From assembly GCA_907163375.1 (NCBI GenBank), contig CAJQUW010012683.1, positions 58,915 through 122,914 on the forward strand: a stretch of DNA of 64,000 nucleotides. The letters are read 5' to 3'. The stretch's first letter is position 1; every line of letters starts with the position of its first letter. Of this stretch, positions 1-11,702 are shown piece after piece. The DNA comes from Prostheceraeus crozeri (lineage: Eukaryota > Platyhelminthes > Polycladida > Euryleptidae). Both the position numbers and the translations under genes were made by a program. The notes beneath the pieces were generated by a model. It did not search any database. It was not told where the DNA came from and worked only from the letters and a program-made list of their open reading frames with translations.

Positions 1-1354
1 CAACACGGTTGTCGGAAATTCCCGAAGTCGTGGGAGCATTTTGAGTGAGCCACAAATCTGAGGGGACATCACATGACTGTACTTCTGGACACTCAACGGA
101 CTCATCTTCATGTGTTTGAACTGGAATCTCTGACTGAATAACATACTCGCAATCTTTAATGACCTTAGGATTACCGGGCCAGGCTCCGGCAGACCTAAAG
201 CCACTGCATGCATTTTCAAACGTTGCGGCTTTGCCGTAAGCTTCGGAAAATAATTGCGCTACTTGAAAAACCGTTATTCTCCGACCTGGATGACAGCGCA
301 TCCAATTTGTGCAAGCTGTGTTATATGCTGTTTTCAAAGACTTGAAGAGGCCTCTGTCTAAGGGCTGTAACTTATGTGAAGTATGGGGAGGAATGGACAA
401 AATAATCAATCCGTTATCTCTTGCGAAATCGATCATCTGCAAATTTTTCGTGTGAGATGAATGGCCGTCCAAGATCAATAGAGCTGGATTGTCTTTTGTA
501 CATTTTACGTGTTTAACAAAATGCTGAATGTATTGCTCGAAAATTTCTGTTTCAACCCATCCGATTTTTGAGCAGAAGCCTATAGTGCCGTTTGGAGCAT
601 TATCAATCAACTCCTGTTTAAATCGTTGACGTTTGAAAATCATAGCTGGTGGTACATAGACTCCTGTTGCACTTGCTGCACAAATGATAGTAGTGAGAAC
701 ACCTCTTTCACCACTCGTAGCAGACGAAACAGTACGCTTACCCTTACTTGTGATGACCTTCAATGGTTTGTGGACAGTTGTCAGGCCAGATTCATCACAG
801 TTGTAGATTTGAAAGCCCTCTAGCCCATTTGTGTCTACAGCTTTGGTCAAGTTACTAAAGTAAACTTCCACATCGTCTCGATTTATTCCCAAAATGCGAT
901 TGACTGAAATAGATTCAGGCTTTCGAAGAGACAGACATGGATTTCGTTTCAAAAATCCTGCGACGAAATCCTTGCCAGCTAAACTTGTCACCCTGTCAAA
1001 CCTATGCGGAATGTGATTTCGTTCTGTAAACTGGTAGACAATTTGACGAATGTCTCTTATTGTGAGGCCGTAAAAAGATTGATCCATCATCTTAATGTAT
1101 GCTACTAACTCTGCCTCCTGTGGCCTAGATACACTACGAAACCTACCCAACATGGGCTCGGCAATCGACTCGGATTCTCGCCTAGCGTTCAGCTTGAACT
1201 TAATACGTCTGTGGAGAGCATCTTTTGGAACATTGTAGCTTTCTGCAGCTTTGCGTATCGACATGCTTTGCGAGTTCACCGCCGCCATTGCTTGTTCCAT
1301 TCTCTCTGCAGTTCAGTTTCCGTTTTGGGTCTTTCGCTCGTAATTTCTAGCCAT
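1..1354 (-). CDS. pogo/Tigger-like DDE transposase, C-terminal end beyond window
   Basis: Read on the minus strand this frame stays open from about 1312 to the left edge and encodes a pogo/Tigger/Jerky-type transposase (DDE_1 family), which would cut and paste its own element at TA sites. Counting from the Met at 1300, a psq-type helix-turn-helix (SIRKAAESYNVPKDALHRRI) lies at residues 14-33. Catalytic acidic residues are seen in NCDESGL (D169), LLILDGHSSH and HKLQPLDRG, in the order and spacing expected of this family. A possible original start lies at 1354, but an in-frame TGA at 1315-1313 sits where the family usually has Trp, so today's reading would start at 1300. The protein lacks only its extreme C-terminus in the window. 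A domesticated host gene is possible, but the LINE beside it and the early stop favour a decaying transposon. Confidence 0.85.
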
Positions 1355-1403
1355 GCCTGGAATAAAGGACATAAAGGTCAATTTTCACTGATTTTAAGAC
1401 TAC

Positions 1404-1591
1404 GTGTGGGGCAAAGTGAGACACTCAAACTAAGTCAAAAATACTGAATATGATAATCACTTACAGTATGAAAGTGAAATTTCTGAATCTTACAACTTAT
1501 CCTACAATGAAATTAACACAAAAAATAATAATCTAATAACGTTTTAAAAACATCTAAGTTTCCTCATTTTGTGTAGCGATTTGCCCCACAC
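1404..1591. repeat. 12-bp inverted pair upstream of pogo-like transposase
   Basis: GTGTGGGGCAAA at 1404-1415 is matched in inverse orientation at 1580-1591. A looser inverted relative, GTCTCGCTTTGCCC, lies at 3393-3406. These look like terminal or subterminal repeats of the pogo-like element, or of a 190-bp derivative of it. The true right end of the element is unresolved because the LINE is inserted between the motifs. Confidence 0.4.
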
Positions 1592-1621
1592 TTACAAGTT
1601 TATTTTATGTCACTATCTGAA

Positions 1622-2876
1622 ATACAGAGGAATCACTATTCTAAGTCAAGTGATGAAATTGTTGGAGCGCATAATCGACGGAAGGCTGAGATCACAAATG
1701 GAACACGAAATTGGAGAGGAGCAGCAAGGTTTCAGAAAAGGTAGAAGTACATCGGATGGTATGTTTGCGGTGAGACAGAAGATAGAGAAGACGATTGAAA
1801 GAGAAGAAAACATAGCGATAGGATTCGTAGATTTAGAGAAAGCTTATGACAGCGTCCCTAGACCCCTAGTGGTGGCAACCCTGAGAAGGTCAAATGCTGG
1901 AGAGAAAGAGGTGATACTTATCGAAAAGATGTACGAAAGAACCAGAGCGGCAGTGATAGTTGGAGATAACAACAGCGAAGATTTCCAAATAAAAACAGGG
2001 CTCAGACAAGGAAGTGCTTTAAGTCCATTTTTGTTCATTCTGATTATGGAATTGTTGTCAAGGAAAAACGAAGAATATGATGCAATGAACAAGATAATGT
2101 ATGCTGACGATCTAGCTGTGATAACGAAAGACGAGGTGGAGCTACAAGATCAACTGGAAAAGTGGGCGCAGAATTTCCAAAGGCATGGTCTGCGCATCAA
2201 TTTGGATAAGACGGAAGTAATGTGGGTCGGAAAAGAGCCAAAGGACATAAGTATTGAAGTGCAAGGAATTCAGCTAAAGCAGACAAAGGGTTTCAAGTAC
2301 TTGGGAGATGTGGTAGCGGAAGATGGGCGGAGCGAAATGGAAGTGAATAGGAGAATTAGAGCAGGGGTCGGAGCCTATCAGAAAGTGGCAGGAGTGTTGG
2401 GAGACAGAAGGATCAGCAAAGATATCAGACGGAAAGTGTTAGAGGTGTGTGTAATTCCAGCAGTCACATATGGTCTGGAAACAATGGCGCTCACCAAAGA
2501 TCAGCAAGATAGACTGCAAGTGTGCGAGAACAATAGGCTGAGGAGGTTGAGTGGAGTGAAGTTGGTTGACAAAAGAAAACTTGCAGAAATGAGACTCGAA
2601 GTCGGACTGAAACGAACGATGACTCAGAAGATGGTGGGAAAGAGACTATCTTGGGCCGGACATGTGGCAAGAATGAATGAGCAGAGGCTACCCAGGCGAA
2701 TGGAGCAAGAAATGAGTGTGCGAAGAAGAGGAAGACCGAGAATTCGTTGGAGTGACTGTGTCAAAAGAGATTTCCAGAAGGCGGAGGAAGATTGGAGAAG
2801 TTGGAGAAGCGACGCAGAAGACAGAGTCGTATGGCGGAGAACTGTGCACAATGTGGTTGAAGTATGGAGCGGCTGA
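1622..2876 (+). CDS. RTE-type reverse transcriptase, C-terminal two thirds
   Basis: The open frame starts at the junction with YRGITILSQVMKLLE, a hallmark of RTE-like reverse transcriptases, and runs to a stop at 2874-2876. Visible landmarks in order: FVDLEKAYDSVPR (motif A), GLRQGSALSPFLF (motif B), MYADDLAVI (catalytic YADD, motif C), GFKYLGDVV (motif D/E region), then a basic C-terminus with WAGHVARM and RRRGRPRIRW, typical of RTE and related LINEs. The endonuclease half of ORF2 is missing, so this copy cannot move itself. About 420 codons are open with no interruption, implying a fairly recent insertion. An open frame extends upstream to an ATG at 1569 but that part is flanking DNA. Confidence 0.85.
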
Positions 2877-3062
2877 CATTTTACTTGACTGTGTTTCCTG
2901 ATATCGTTTCATGTGGTGTTACCCTGATGGTTTGTGGACTGTATCTAGTTTGTGTTTCCATGAATTTTATGATGTATATGAACTGTCTCCTTTTTATCTT
3001 GTTTGTATGAATCCCCCTACCCCATTTATATGGGAGAAAGGGGTTGTTAAAATAAAAATAAA
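1622..3062 (+). mobile_element. 5'-truncated RTE-clade LINE insertion
   Basis: A LINE fragment that begins inside the reverse transcriptase and ends in a short (AAAAT)n-like tail at 3045-3062. The 7 bp ATCTGAA occurs immediately before (1615-1621) and after (3063-3069) the element and is read as the target-site duplication. 5' truncation, a simple-repeat tail and a short duplication are typical of RTE retrotransposition. It appears to have landed in the upstream flank of the pogo-like element. Confidence 0.75.
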
Positions 3063-3741
3063 AATCTGAACATGAAGAAAACAAATATATTAGGTGCTAC
3101 TTATAGCATTAGAACTGTAATGATCCAATGATTAAAAATATACATCTACTCCAGTAGAACAGATTAAAGACCCTCGAAAAAAGATGACGAGTCTAGACAA
3201 GATTCAGCCAACTCGATAACACAGTGGTTACTTCGAAGTCATGCTGCAGCTAATCGGCGGCTCGACTGTCGAATCACAGTGCATTCCCTTTTCATCCAAT
3301 GTCGTAGCAAATCATCGCAACGGTTAAAGTATGCATGCTGGTAATGAAGCGTGGGAACATCTGAAAGACAATTTGTCGCGCTATGCCCCGCTGTCTCGCT
3401 TTGCCCTGCTCTACTCTATAGTGTAATTTCATGCAATGTGAAAGATCTGGAGCAAAAATAATTTTGGAGTTTGCTTGTTAGCTTGAAAGTTAAGCTTTAT
3501 TCTGAAGCCTTGATCATAGTGATAGAAATTCTCCATGTTGATGAATATGTGAAGAATAAGCACACAGTCCACGTACTATAAGAGCGACCATATTGGAAGA
3601 CTGTAAACTCGAGAGATATTTGGAAACTAAATATCTGTGATGAGTAGAAGAATATCTATGACAGTAGTTCTGGCATATTGTCCGATCTTCGTTAAGGAAA
3701 AACTGCACATCTTCCATTTCTACCTCAGATGGTTCAGATAG
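3063..3741. other. flank without recognisable gene
   Basis: Apart from the GTCTCGCTTTGCCC motif at 3393-3406, which resembles the pogo-associated repeat in inverse orientation, no gene, RNA or repeat was recognised. Confidence 0.4.
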
Positions 3742-3930
3742 TTCCAAATCGATTTCAGATCTATACCCAAATGAATTTCAGACATTTCCAGATAAATTGG
3801 AGATTCTCCAGTTGAATTTAAGATCCCTTCAAAGTTGGGTTTCTGATAGATATCTGAAATTCAATTAGAGAAATCTGAAATCCATCTAATATCTGAAATT
3901 CATTTGGGATGATCTGAAATAGACATGGAA
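3742..3930. repeat. Imperfect palindrome, MITE-like hairpin
   Basis: The two halves are imperfect inverted copies. ATTTCAGATC...CCCAAATGAATTTCAGA at 3752-3782 matches the reverse complement of 3890-3920, and the outer words TTCCAAATCGATTTCAGATC and its partner also pair. The single strand could fold into a hairpin of roughly 80-90 bp per arm, rich in ATTTCAGA words. Such self-complementary 150-200-bp units are typical of small non-autonomous DNA elements, but no target duplication was found. Confidence 0.55.
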
Positions 3931-5654
3931 AGGGTCCAATTGGTTCCAAAAGGTAACATGCAGTAACAACAGTTGCATATTGCATAGTCTTTCAAACGAC
4001 TACAACAAATCTCCAAAACAAAGGAAAAATGTCAATCACCAAAAAATAAATTTCAAAATTTTCCATTTGCATCACTACCTGCATGCATCAGAGGCTAAAC
4101 AATGTGATAGGACCTCAATTTCATACTCAGGGACAGAACATGCTTAGCGGTTCATCCGTTGTTCAAGCGGCAGCGCAGACAACTATAAACGCTCGCCCGC
4201 GCGTATTCATAAACATTCCCCATGTTTTGACGGCATCAGATCAAGTGATTTCTGACTCTTAGTGCAGCGCGCATGTACGCGGGTAGAAGAATAGAATGTC
4301 CTTAACCACGGATGTTTGGGGTGCTCCGTAATTACGCGTGGCGGTACGCTGAACGGTGTTTTATAGCATTTCTTTTCTCTCACAAAATGCACAGCCCTGC
4401 GCTGTTGAAAGTTGTAGAGCAGAAGCATCATTATAACGCACTGCGTTAAAAGATAGTGATCCAACCTTGACGTCGATTTTAGATTTTACTACGCTAACTG
4501 TCGTGCATTTATTCGTCATAGGTTCAATTCGACTCTGCTGGCCACATTCTGAAGTGTCAGTTGGTAGGCTATTTACTCTACTAAAAGGTGACGCTCTGCC
4601 TGATCGCGTATCGAAATCATACCAATTTTCCGAGCTTATTTGACATTCGACCAATATCAAAAAAATCACTTTTTAGTGAAAAATATATTTTGTGAAAATT
4701 CATCACTAACATCAGAAACGCTTGCTTGATGACGCAACACTTTAAGCGAGTACAGATGAAAGTTGAAACGACAAGCATATGACAACCCTATACGACGACT
4801 GCATTATCTCGGCAGTGACTAGCATTGTGATCACCGTAGAAGCAGATAATCAAAATAATATAGAGAAGAAGCTTGATATCAACTCAAAATGGAATGATTG
4901 TCATTGAAGCCTTGAAATAAAATTTACATAATATTTCTTAGCAACATCTAAAATCAAAGTTTCTGTTTAGATGTTAGTCCGAAGATCAAAGCTTCTTGTC
5001 CCGCCTTAGTTCCTCCACGTGTGCGATGATTTCTACTTAATGACGACGTTGTTTATGGTGATCACTCTTCTATTGAATAACGTGCAACTGCCGACAATTC
5101 AATTACAACTTGATGTGAAGCCCTGTACCAATGCAAAGACCGGAGATACAGAGAACAAGCCATCTCTAACAAGCAGGATCCTCCAGTGACAGTATATAAG
5201 CATGTCTCTTTCATTACAGAGGATAAAAGCATGCAGAAGAATATGATAAGTAGATCCTTTCTTATAACTACATAAATCGCTTAGCGTTGATATGCACCTA
5301 TCAGGGCTTTACGATTTCCGTAGTCATAAGAAAGGATTTCCTTATTATATTACCTAGGTTGACTTTAGCTTCCGATTTTTTAATAAAATTTGATATATGA
5401 CAATTACTCCTTTCCGATTACGCGCCATACTAAATAAAAAGTTAGAGGATAAATAAAAATAACTTTACTTATCATAATTAATGTCATACGTCTATAAAAA
5501 TGTACAATATATTCAACCCAATATGCTAGTGTCATGAGCGATCAAGAAATTAATGTCTTTTTTCTAAAAATCGGAAACTTGTGGCTAATTCTAAATACTT
5601 TTGTGTCGGAATTTCAGTTGGGGCTATGTTCTGAGTGCCTCCGGCCTTCGAGAC
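3931..5654. other. non-coding stretch downstream of the ISG12-like gene
   Basis: No open frame with a recognisable family, no tandem repeat and no convincing transposon end. Short open frames at 4207-4669 on the minus strand have no family I recognise and no supporting splice or start context. Confidence 0.35.
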
Positions 5655-5660
5655 TTTAAT
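5655..5660 (-). terminator. polyadenylation signal variant ATTAAA
   Basis: ATTAAA on the minus strand, about 78 bp past the stop codon of the ISG12-like last exon. It is a common variant of AATAAA and is placed sensibly for this transcript. Support is positional only. Confidence 0.35.
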
Positions 5661-5737
5661 TCATCAGAGAAAAATGATAATTCTTCTTTGATTGAGATGG
5701 CATAGAAAAGTACTGAAGCACCAATTGCTGAATTCCA

Positions 5738-5817
5738 TTACCACCCAAATATGGCGGCTGCTGCAGCTCCAAAGACCGCACCTAACAATCCGTAAACATA
5801 TGAGACACCAGCTGCAC
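5738..5817 (-). CDS. ISG12 (IFI6/IFI27-like) gene, last coding exon
   Basis: On the minus strand a splice acceptor TTTCAG (5823-5818) is followed by 26 codons reading AAGVSYVYGLLGAVFGAAAA and then AIFGW with a TAA stop at 5740-5738. The exon opens in phase 1, matching the donor phase of the exon at 14532-14696. Joining the two gives CQSIG-AAGVSYVYG, which mirrors the LQSVGAAGLS region of IFI6/IFI27 proteins, followed by a second small hydrophobic stretch rich in Gly and Ala. ISG12 proteins are small membrane proteins of mitochondria or the nuclear envelope linked to interferon responses and apoptosis in vertebrates; their role in invertebrates is poorly known. This exon could instead belong to a neighbouring tandem paralogue, but no second domain exon was seen. 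Confidence 0.75.
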
Positions 5818-6330
5818 CTGAAAGTAAATGAAGATGCGCTATACATGTGCATTTTAAATAACTGCATCAAGTACTCGTACTTCATAGCTATGTAGATGTC
5901 TGCTTAGTCTTCTCAGCACGAATGACTGAAATCCGTTGAAAAAATGGAGCAGTATGGAGCATTGTTTCCTTATCATATCAGTCTCGCATTTCATGCAAAT
6001 ATCAGCTGGTGTAACTAACGGTAGGCCTACCTTGCCGATGCATTGTGAAGATAAATGCATTCATTTCTCATTATGCACAAAATCCTTTAAAAAAAAAAGG
6101 TTTCAGAAGATCGCCTTCCGGCATGAATCTGTGCAACTATCGCAGGTATCTGTAATTTGACTATTCTTCAGATCTAGCAACATTGACCTAGGTACCGAGC
6201 AGCTGAAATCACCAAACAGCTATTCTCCATTCTAGAAACTTTCTCAACAGTTTCTGAAAATTACTATTTTCTGATAATTTTAATGATTTCTAAGTACACG
6301 TGTGTGAAGTAAGCGCCATCATTTTTGCTT

Positions 6331-6659
6331 CGACTGTGTCACTCCCATAAATCACCTAAACCACACAATTCGGGGTCGCTGATTATGTGACACGACTGAG
6401 TGTCACAAAACTCAGCCTCCTTTAGCCATAAAACGCAATTCAAATGTCCAATTGGTTGGTCTGTGAAGTTGGCGCAACATAATACTTCTATCAGTTCATC
6501 AGGCAACAAAGCCCGTAACAAAAGATGGAACATTCATGTCTCATCATGCGCCACGCAAAAGATTAACAAAAACAATCAATATTAATGTAAAAAATCAAAC
6601 GATGGTGTGAAGTTAGCGCAACCAATATTCAAAACAATATTACTCAGCACCCAAGTCGC
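6331..6659 (+). repeat. dispersed repeat, left half, split by a hAT-like element
   Basis: Resembles 13700-14110 in order and content: GTGTCACTCC, GGGGTCGCTGATTATGTG, then TTACTCAGC just before the insertion. The copy resumes at about 9560 with ATTCATCAGCATCAATC and ATTCGCTAAAT, which in the intact copy lie at 13891 and 13924. The intact copy therefore shows the empty-site order for the element at 6666-9541. Confidence 0.5.
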
Positions 6660-6665
6660 TATATA

Positions 6666-9541
6666 CAGGGTGGCGGCCAAATTTCAAGCCTCAAATTCCC
6701 GGGCTATTTTTCCGAACTTCCACCCTATTTTTCAGATTTACCAGATATGCCATTCCAATTGCACCGCTCAAAATTATCCGGACACTTCTTTAAACTATCT
6801 TTGTCATAAAATTTGAGACATTTCCTGTTTGAAATTTGAAACTAAATTTTGACGTATTAGATAATGAACAATATTTGACTTTGCCGCACTCAGCCATCGA
6901 AATTTTTTAATTCTGTGAGCGCTGGTTCTTAAGTTTATAAGCATGACCTTTTCCTCAATGGCCTGCACCTAATGAACTGCTTGGGATCTGAATGATTTCA
7001 TATCGACAGAAAAGCTAATTTCCTGAACTTTCCAAAGATAAACAATTCTTCATTTTCATCATCTGATTCATAAAATTCTAGAAAGTTGTATCCAGCCGAT
7101 TTATCAGACTGAAATGATCATACATGTTAAGTTGAAGCAACAAATGACAAGCAACAACCATGATATCAAAATGTACATGTTGATGCAATGGTAAGTTGAC
7201 ACCAAGCTGTCAAGAAATATCACCACAGAAGCCAGGAAACTGCCATACTGGACGAAGACCTCAAACGCCACTTGTTTGTGCGATTCGAGGGACTGAATAG
7301 AATAGGACCGACGTTCCTCTGCGTGTCGTAAGAGCTAGGCGACTAAAAGGGGCCTTTTGCCGCTGCAGCTCTGGTGTCGGCAGTTTGATGCCTTGTTCTC
7401 ATTGTCTTTCCTCAGTGGCTATACTAAGTTGATGCTGCTCGGGATCCTGACTGCCGTAGCTTAGCTGTTGGGATATGCAACAAAGTTCCTTGATCTTCCT
7501 CCCCTGTGGTATACGAGTATCTGACTATGACTCGTTCAAGGTCCCCTCAGCGATGGCCGCCGCCCCTCTTCAGAGGTAGTGTGTGGGGTAGGCCTTGTGG
7601 ATCCTGCCTCCGAGTTTAATGATAGTCACCCTGTATGACCAGCTTTGTCTTCGGCATGGTAGCACCCCAGTGGTATCGGAATGGCCATCTCCTCGCCAGC
7701 AGTAGACATGCACTTGCCTATTGGTTGTGTCGCTTCGTTTTGTCTTGATACGAAGCCTTCTATCCGTTGGACGGAGCCGGATAAAAGAACAACAACCGTA
7801 AACGACAGAAGTACTCCAACTAATCATCCTTTTTGCATGATAAGTTTGCGTAGAAGCAATGGACGCATGGTAACGGTCTGTCATAAAATTTGTGTCTGAT
7901 GTTTCCAGCAAAGTCAGATATAATACTGGAGAATCAAGGTATTATAATCTTTCTTAATTCAAAAGATAGCGATGGTGGTGCAAATTGACTAAAGACAAAA
8001 ATTGAATGAAAAAAAGTTATGAAAACAAAATTAATCAGTCAATGAAAAGGAAATATTTTTGATCATCAGCAAGTATGAAAAATGAAACCTTCTATCGTTG
8101 TAAAATCATTTAGGCTTCATAAACAGTTCATGGTAACAAGCTGCTGAATAAGTGTCTGATCACCTGTCCTTGATTCAAAAAATACTTAAGCAGCTAAATG
8201 TAAGATTGAATGTGCAGGTCTAATTAAGTTTAATGAAAAAACTTAGGCTCTGGTTACTTAGAAAACAATAGGTTTATAAAATATCGCATTATCATGGTAT
8301 CAGGTTTATCATGGCTATCAGCTAATCCAGTACTCTTGAAATATTAAAGATTTTATTTGAGCGTCGATGTTTTATTTGAAGTCGATGTGCTTAGTGTGTA
8401 TATCGCGGTTAAACACATGCATTAGCAAAATTTACTTAATTTCTTACTTAGAATGGTGTTTATTGATATATTTCCCGCGGTTCCGGCGTTGACGTTGACG
8501 CAGCAAGGAACGAAAGCTTCACCGCTGGAAGAAGCTCTAAATGGTTCCATAAGCTAGCGACCCAGGCATTTGGACGCTGTGGTCCATACATAAGCCACAT
8601 TGTTTTGGTTGTCTTCTTGTCATGATTTACTATAACGCTTCGAACTAATCACTCAGCTTAGCTGTTGACTTTCATTCGAAATGCCAACGAAAACTCTAAT
8701 ACACTTTTTGTCACTGGCAACGTTGGTAGAATTTTGTTGGCATCATTTCAGATGGGTATCCTTCCTCAAAGTATACCTGTAAGTAGCCAACAATGCTAAA
8801 TTGTGCGATTCTCACTCAGAGGTTTTACTCCTCAAAAAGCTTTGAGGTTGTAAAATATCTTACAACTCACGAAATTAATAATGTGAAGATAAAAAGTAAT
8901 TTACGTATGACTTTTTAGCACGACTCACAACTTTAATTACATACGTGTATCACATAGAGGCTGCTTAATTTGCCATACTGCGAGTCTGTTACAAAATTAC
9001 ACGTAAGCACGTTCCGAAACACACACAAAAACGACTTTTCGCATAACCTTGTCGATAGATTACGAGTTTATACTTGTATGCACGAATTATAGTCAACCCA
9101 ATTATGTACACGACTTCGATGTGAATGGCCATTGATTGTTTTTATAAGATGAAACGTTACTCATTTACAAAGCTTCTTCATTAGTGATTTCACAATAAAG
9201 ACGCAGTACCATCGCCTCATAGGCATCATTGGCACCGTCATGTGGAAATGAAACAAATTCATGAAGTCATCAATATTTCATCCAGATGTTGTACAAACAT
9301 TTATATTTACTATGTTGCATCAATTGAGATTCGAAGAAATTCAATTGAAATAGTGGACTTAATAAATTATATTAATAGCAATTGAAATCAAGAAATTATG
9401 CATATTGAACTTAGTGGTAAACAATCACAAAATGGCATTCCCGGGCTATTTAAGGGCTAATTGACTATTTCGCTAAAATTTAAGGGCGATTCCCGGGCCC
9501 CTACAAAATTCCCGGGCTGCCCGGGCTCGGCCGCCACCCTG
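6666..9541. mobile_element. 2.9-kb hAT-like element, 6-bp target duplication TATATA
   Basis: The ends are CAGGGTGGCGGCC (6666) and GGCCGCCACCCTG (9541), a perfect 13-bp inverted repeat, flanked on both sides by TATATA (6660-6665 and 9542-9547). Just inside both ends is CCCGGGCTATTT-like sequence (6710, 9443). No transposase domain was recognised inside, so this is a non-autonomous or decayed copy. It also contains a GC-rich LINE-like relic at about 7240-7910. Placement in hAT rests on the CAGGG terminus and short duplication, a feature shared with four other elements here. Confidence 0.65.
7240..7910 (+). mobile_element. LINE-like GC-rich relic
   Basis: This block is clearly more GC-rich than its surroundings and carries GCGTGTCGTAAGAG...GGCGACTAAAAGG (7320-7351). 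The same motif recurs at 61920-61950, where it precedes a LINE endonuclease, and more loosely at 56540-56575. That association suggests a LINE 5' leader. No enzyme domain was identified within this copy. Confidence 0.35.
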
Positions 9542-9559
9542 TATATATATCATATAAAT

Positions 9560-9690
9560 CACACCAGCGGGTTTGCCAGGTCTACATTCATCAGCATCAA
9601 TCAAATATATCCAGTCATTCATTCGCTAAATAACAAAATATTAAACATGAAAAGCACATGACTAAGTTTGTAATCAGACAATCATTGGTG
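9560..9690 (+). repeat. dispersed repeat, right half
   Basis: Continuation of the repeat begun at 6331, ending near AAAAGCACATGA; it matches 13885-13965 of the uninterrupted copy. Confidence 0.4.
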
Positions 9691-10699
9691 AAATTCTGGC
9701 AGGACGCCATTTCCGGAAACTCAGACACACAATTTTCATGCTACTTACTGATATTTGTCGACCTACTTACAACGATCTGCCACTGGCAGAAATGATATTT
9801 ATAAACTAATCAACTACACAATGTGTTTCACCACCAAAACAAGGAAGATTTGCATTGCATAAAAACATTTGCATATTGTCCCTGCTTCTCTGGTTATATC
9901 ACTCAGCTTAACAACTGTATAAATGCTGTTTGCTTTTTACATGATTTAGAGAAATAGAAAACATGTAGTTTCAGAAAAACAAACATGTAATAATAACAGA
10001 AAGATGCTAGTATGGGAGATCTTTGGGAGAAAAAGAGACGCATAACAAATTATAACAGAAATGTGATTAAAATGACGTGGCTTTCGTCAAATATAAGAAT
10101 CTTCATAAATGTTCATCGAAAACAACTTTCTACGTGTATAGCTGATGAAGGTATCAGAAACGATAATGCGGTTATACGTGACGAATGATAATAAAATGTA
10201 CATGTATATTGTAAAGCGACGTGACGTCAAAAACGTGCAAAATGAGACAATGAAATTTTGGGAAATTATATGCTAACATTCTATGTATAATGATTATGCG
10301 CCCATAACTCGAAATTGTCGATTACTTAATCACTTGGAAGAGATTTGACGAAAATCTGAAGACGTCATTTCCAACAACGAAAATAACCACAAAATGAAGA
10401 CTATTCCTCAATTTGGAGACAAGATGCACACGAAATTACAGAGTTTATCGCAGATTATTACGTATCGATCACATAGGAGCATATAGCGAACGATAATATA
10501 GCTAACAATGTGTTGTACATCAAAACTGGTGTGACGCTCGCAGGGGTATCACTCTCAAACCCATAAATTCAAGGAAGGAAAAGAAGAACTCTAAAAAGAA
10601 AGAAAAGGAAGAAAAGGAAAGGAAGAAAAGAAGAAATATAAATTAAAATATTTTCATTCAAAATCTGAATAAATCTGTAAAGCGAGATTAACAATGAGA

Positions 10700-10925
10700 T
10701 AATAACAATGAAGGGTCTTTGATAGAATGCTGGTTGTTCAAAGGGAACAGACCAAGTATCTTCAATAAGTGCACTAACAACAACGAAAGGTCTTTGGTAG
10801 AACGCTAGGTCTTCAGGAAGGTAGGAGCGCTAGGTCTTCGCTTATTGAACAAACGCATGCAGCAAGAATAACAATAAAAGGTCCTTGGTAGAATGTTGGC
10901 TGTTCAAGAGCAAACTTTGTTCAAA
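10700..10925 (+). repeat. short tandem repeat, three diverged units
   Basis: GGTCTTTGATAGAATGCTGG, GGTCTTTGGTAGAACGCTAGG and GGTCCTTGGTAGAATGTTGG recur at a spacing of about 75-90 bp. The units are diverged and no function is suggested. A purine-rich stretch (GAAAAGGAAG words) precedes it at 10565-10640. Confidence 0.5.
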
Positions 10926-11233
10926 CACTTTTTATTTAAACTTTTTATTTTTGTATTTAAACACTTTGTTCAAGAGTAAGAGATTAGGACAATCAGCAAC
11001 AAAAGATAAGAACAAATAGGATGTCCAGCAATAACAAGCATTATGATGGTTATGGTCAATTATGATGATTCGCTTCTATTGGGTTTCTTTTCGCAGTGAG
11101 CATTCAAGTTTTGCACCAGTTTTTCCAATGACTGTTCCGCACTTATTTTCGATGACTGTGCAACTAAGGCCGCGTGGATCAAATATTTTTCAGTTCGTTT
11201 TTGGTGTTGAGCAAGCATCATTTTGATATTTTA

Positions 11234-11702
11234 TCACTGTCTTTTCCTTTCTGATGGAGGATTCCAGGAAGCTTTTTCGACTTTTCTTCTCTTATTGCGT
11301 GCTTTAAAATAAACAGAACGAGCCTTTCGACAGCGCGCCTGAAAGTCGTGAGTGATAATGACGAATTCTGCCCCACCGCTTCTTGTTATTTCCTCTTTGA
11401 CGATCTTCATGGCCGCAACCGTAGAATTCTTTAAACTGTCTATCATTTAAAATTGCTGGTGTGGTTGAGAAACCACGTTCAATAAACGCGTTCCTGTGAG
11501 CTAGAGAACATGCCATTTTTATCAATTTTTGAAGAGCAGTCGTATCGTCACCCTTTACTTTCAAAATTGAAAATGTAGCAGTGCAATATGCATCTACTCG
11601 TACTTGCACAGAGGTATTCGGAAGTTCGTCATCGGTTAGACAGCGATATTGTCTCAAGGATGTGCATGCTGTGATGATTTCATTATCGTCGAACCTCTTC
11701 AT
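11234..11702 (-). pseudogene. hAT transposase C-terminal relic
   Basis: Minus-strand frames carry ACSLAHRNAFIERGFSTTP, the hAT C-terminal dimerisation signature (compare LTLAHSNADSERGLSVNKRL at 30595-30655). After a frame change near 11450 comes a tail with NSTVAAMKIVKEEI and a basic segment (ARNKRRKVEKA). The order matches the element at 29411-31392, so both derive from one family. Only about 150 codons of the C-terminus remain, and no terminal inverted repeats were found nearby. It lies antisense-neutral (same strand) within the big ISG12-like intron and is presumably inert. Confidence 0.6.

Noticed and set aside
3205-3290. tRNA-like stretch (ACTGTCGAATCAC as a B box)
   Set aside because: No matching A box at the right distance and no foldable acceptor stem.
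4207-4669. Overlapping minus-strand frames of 85 and 102 codons
   Set aside because: No domain, splice site or homologous family recognised; random open frames of this size are expected.
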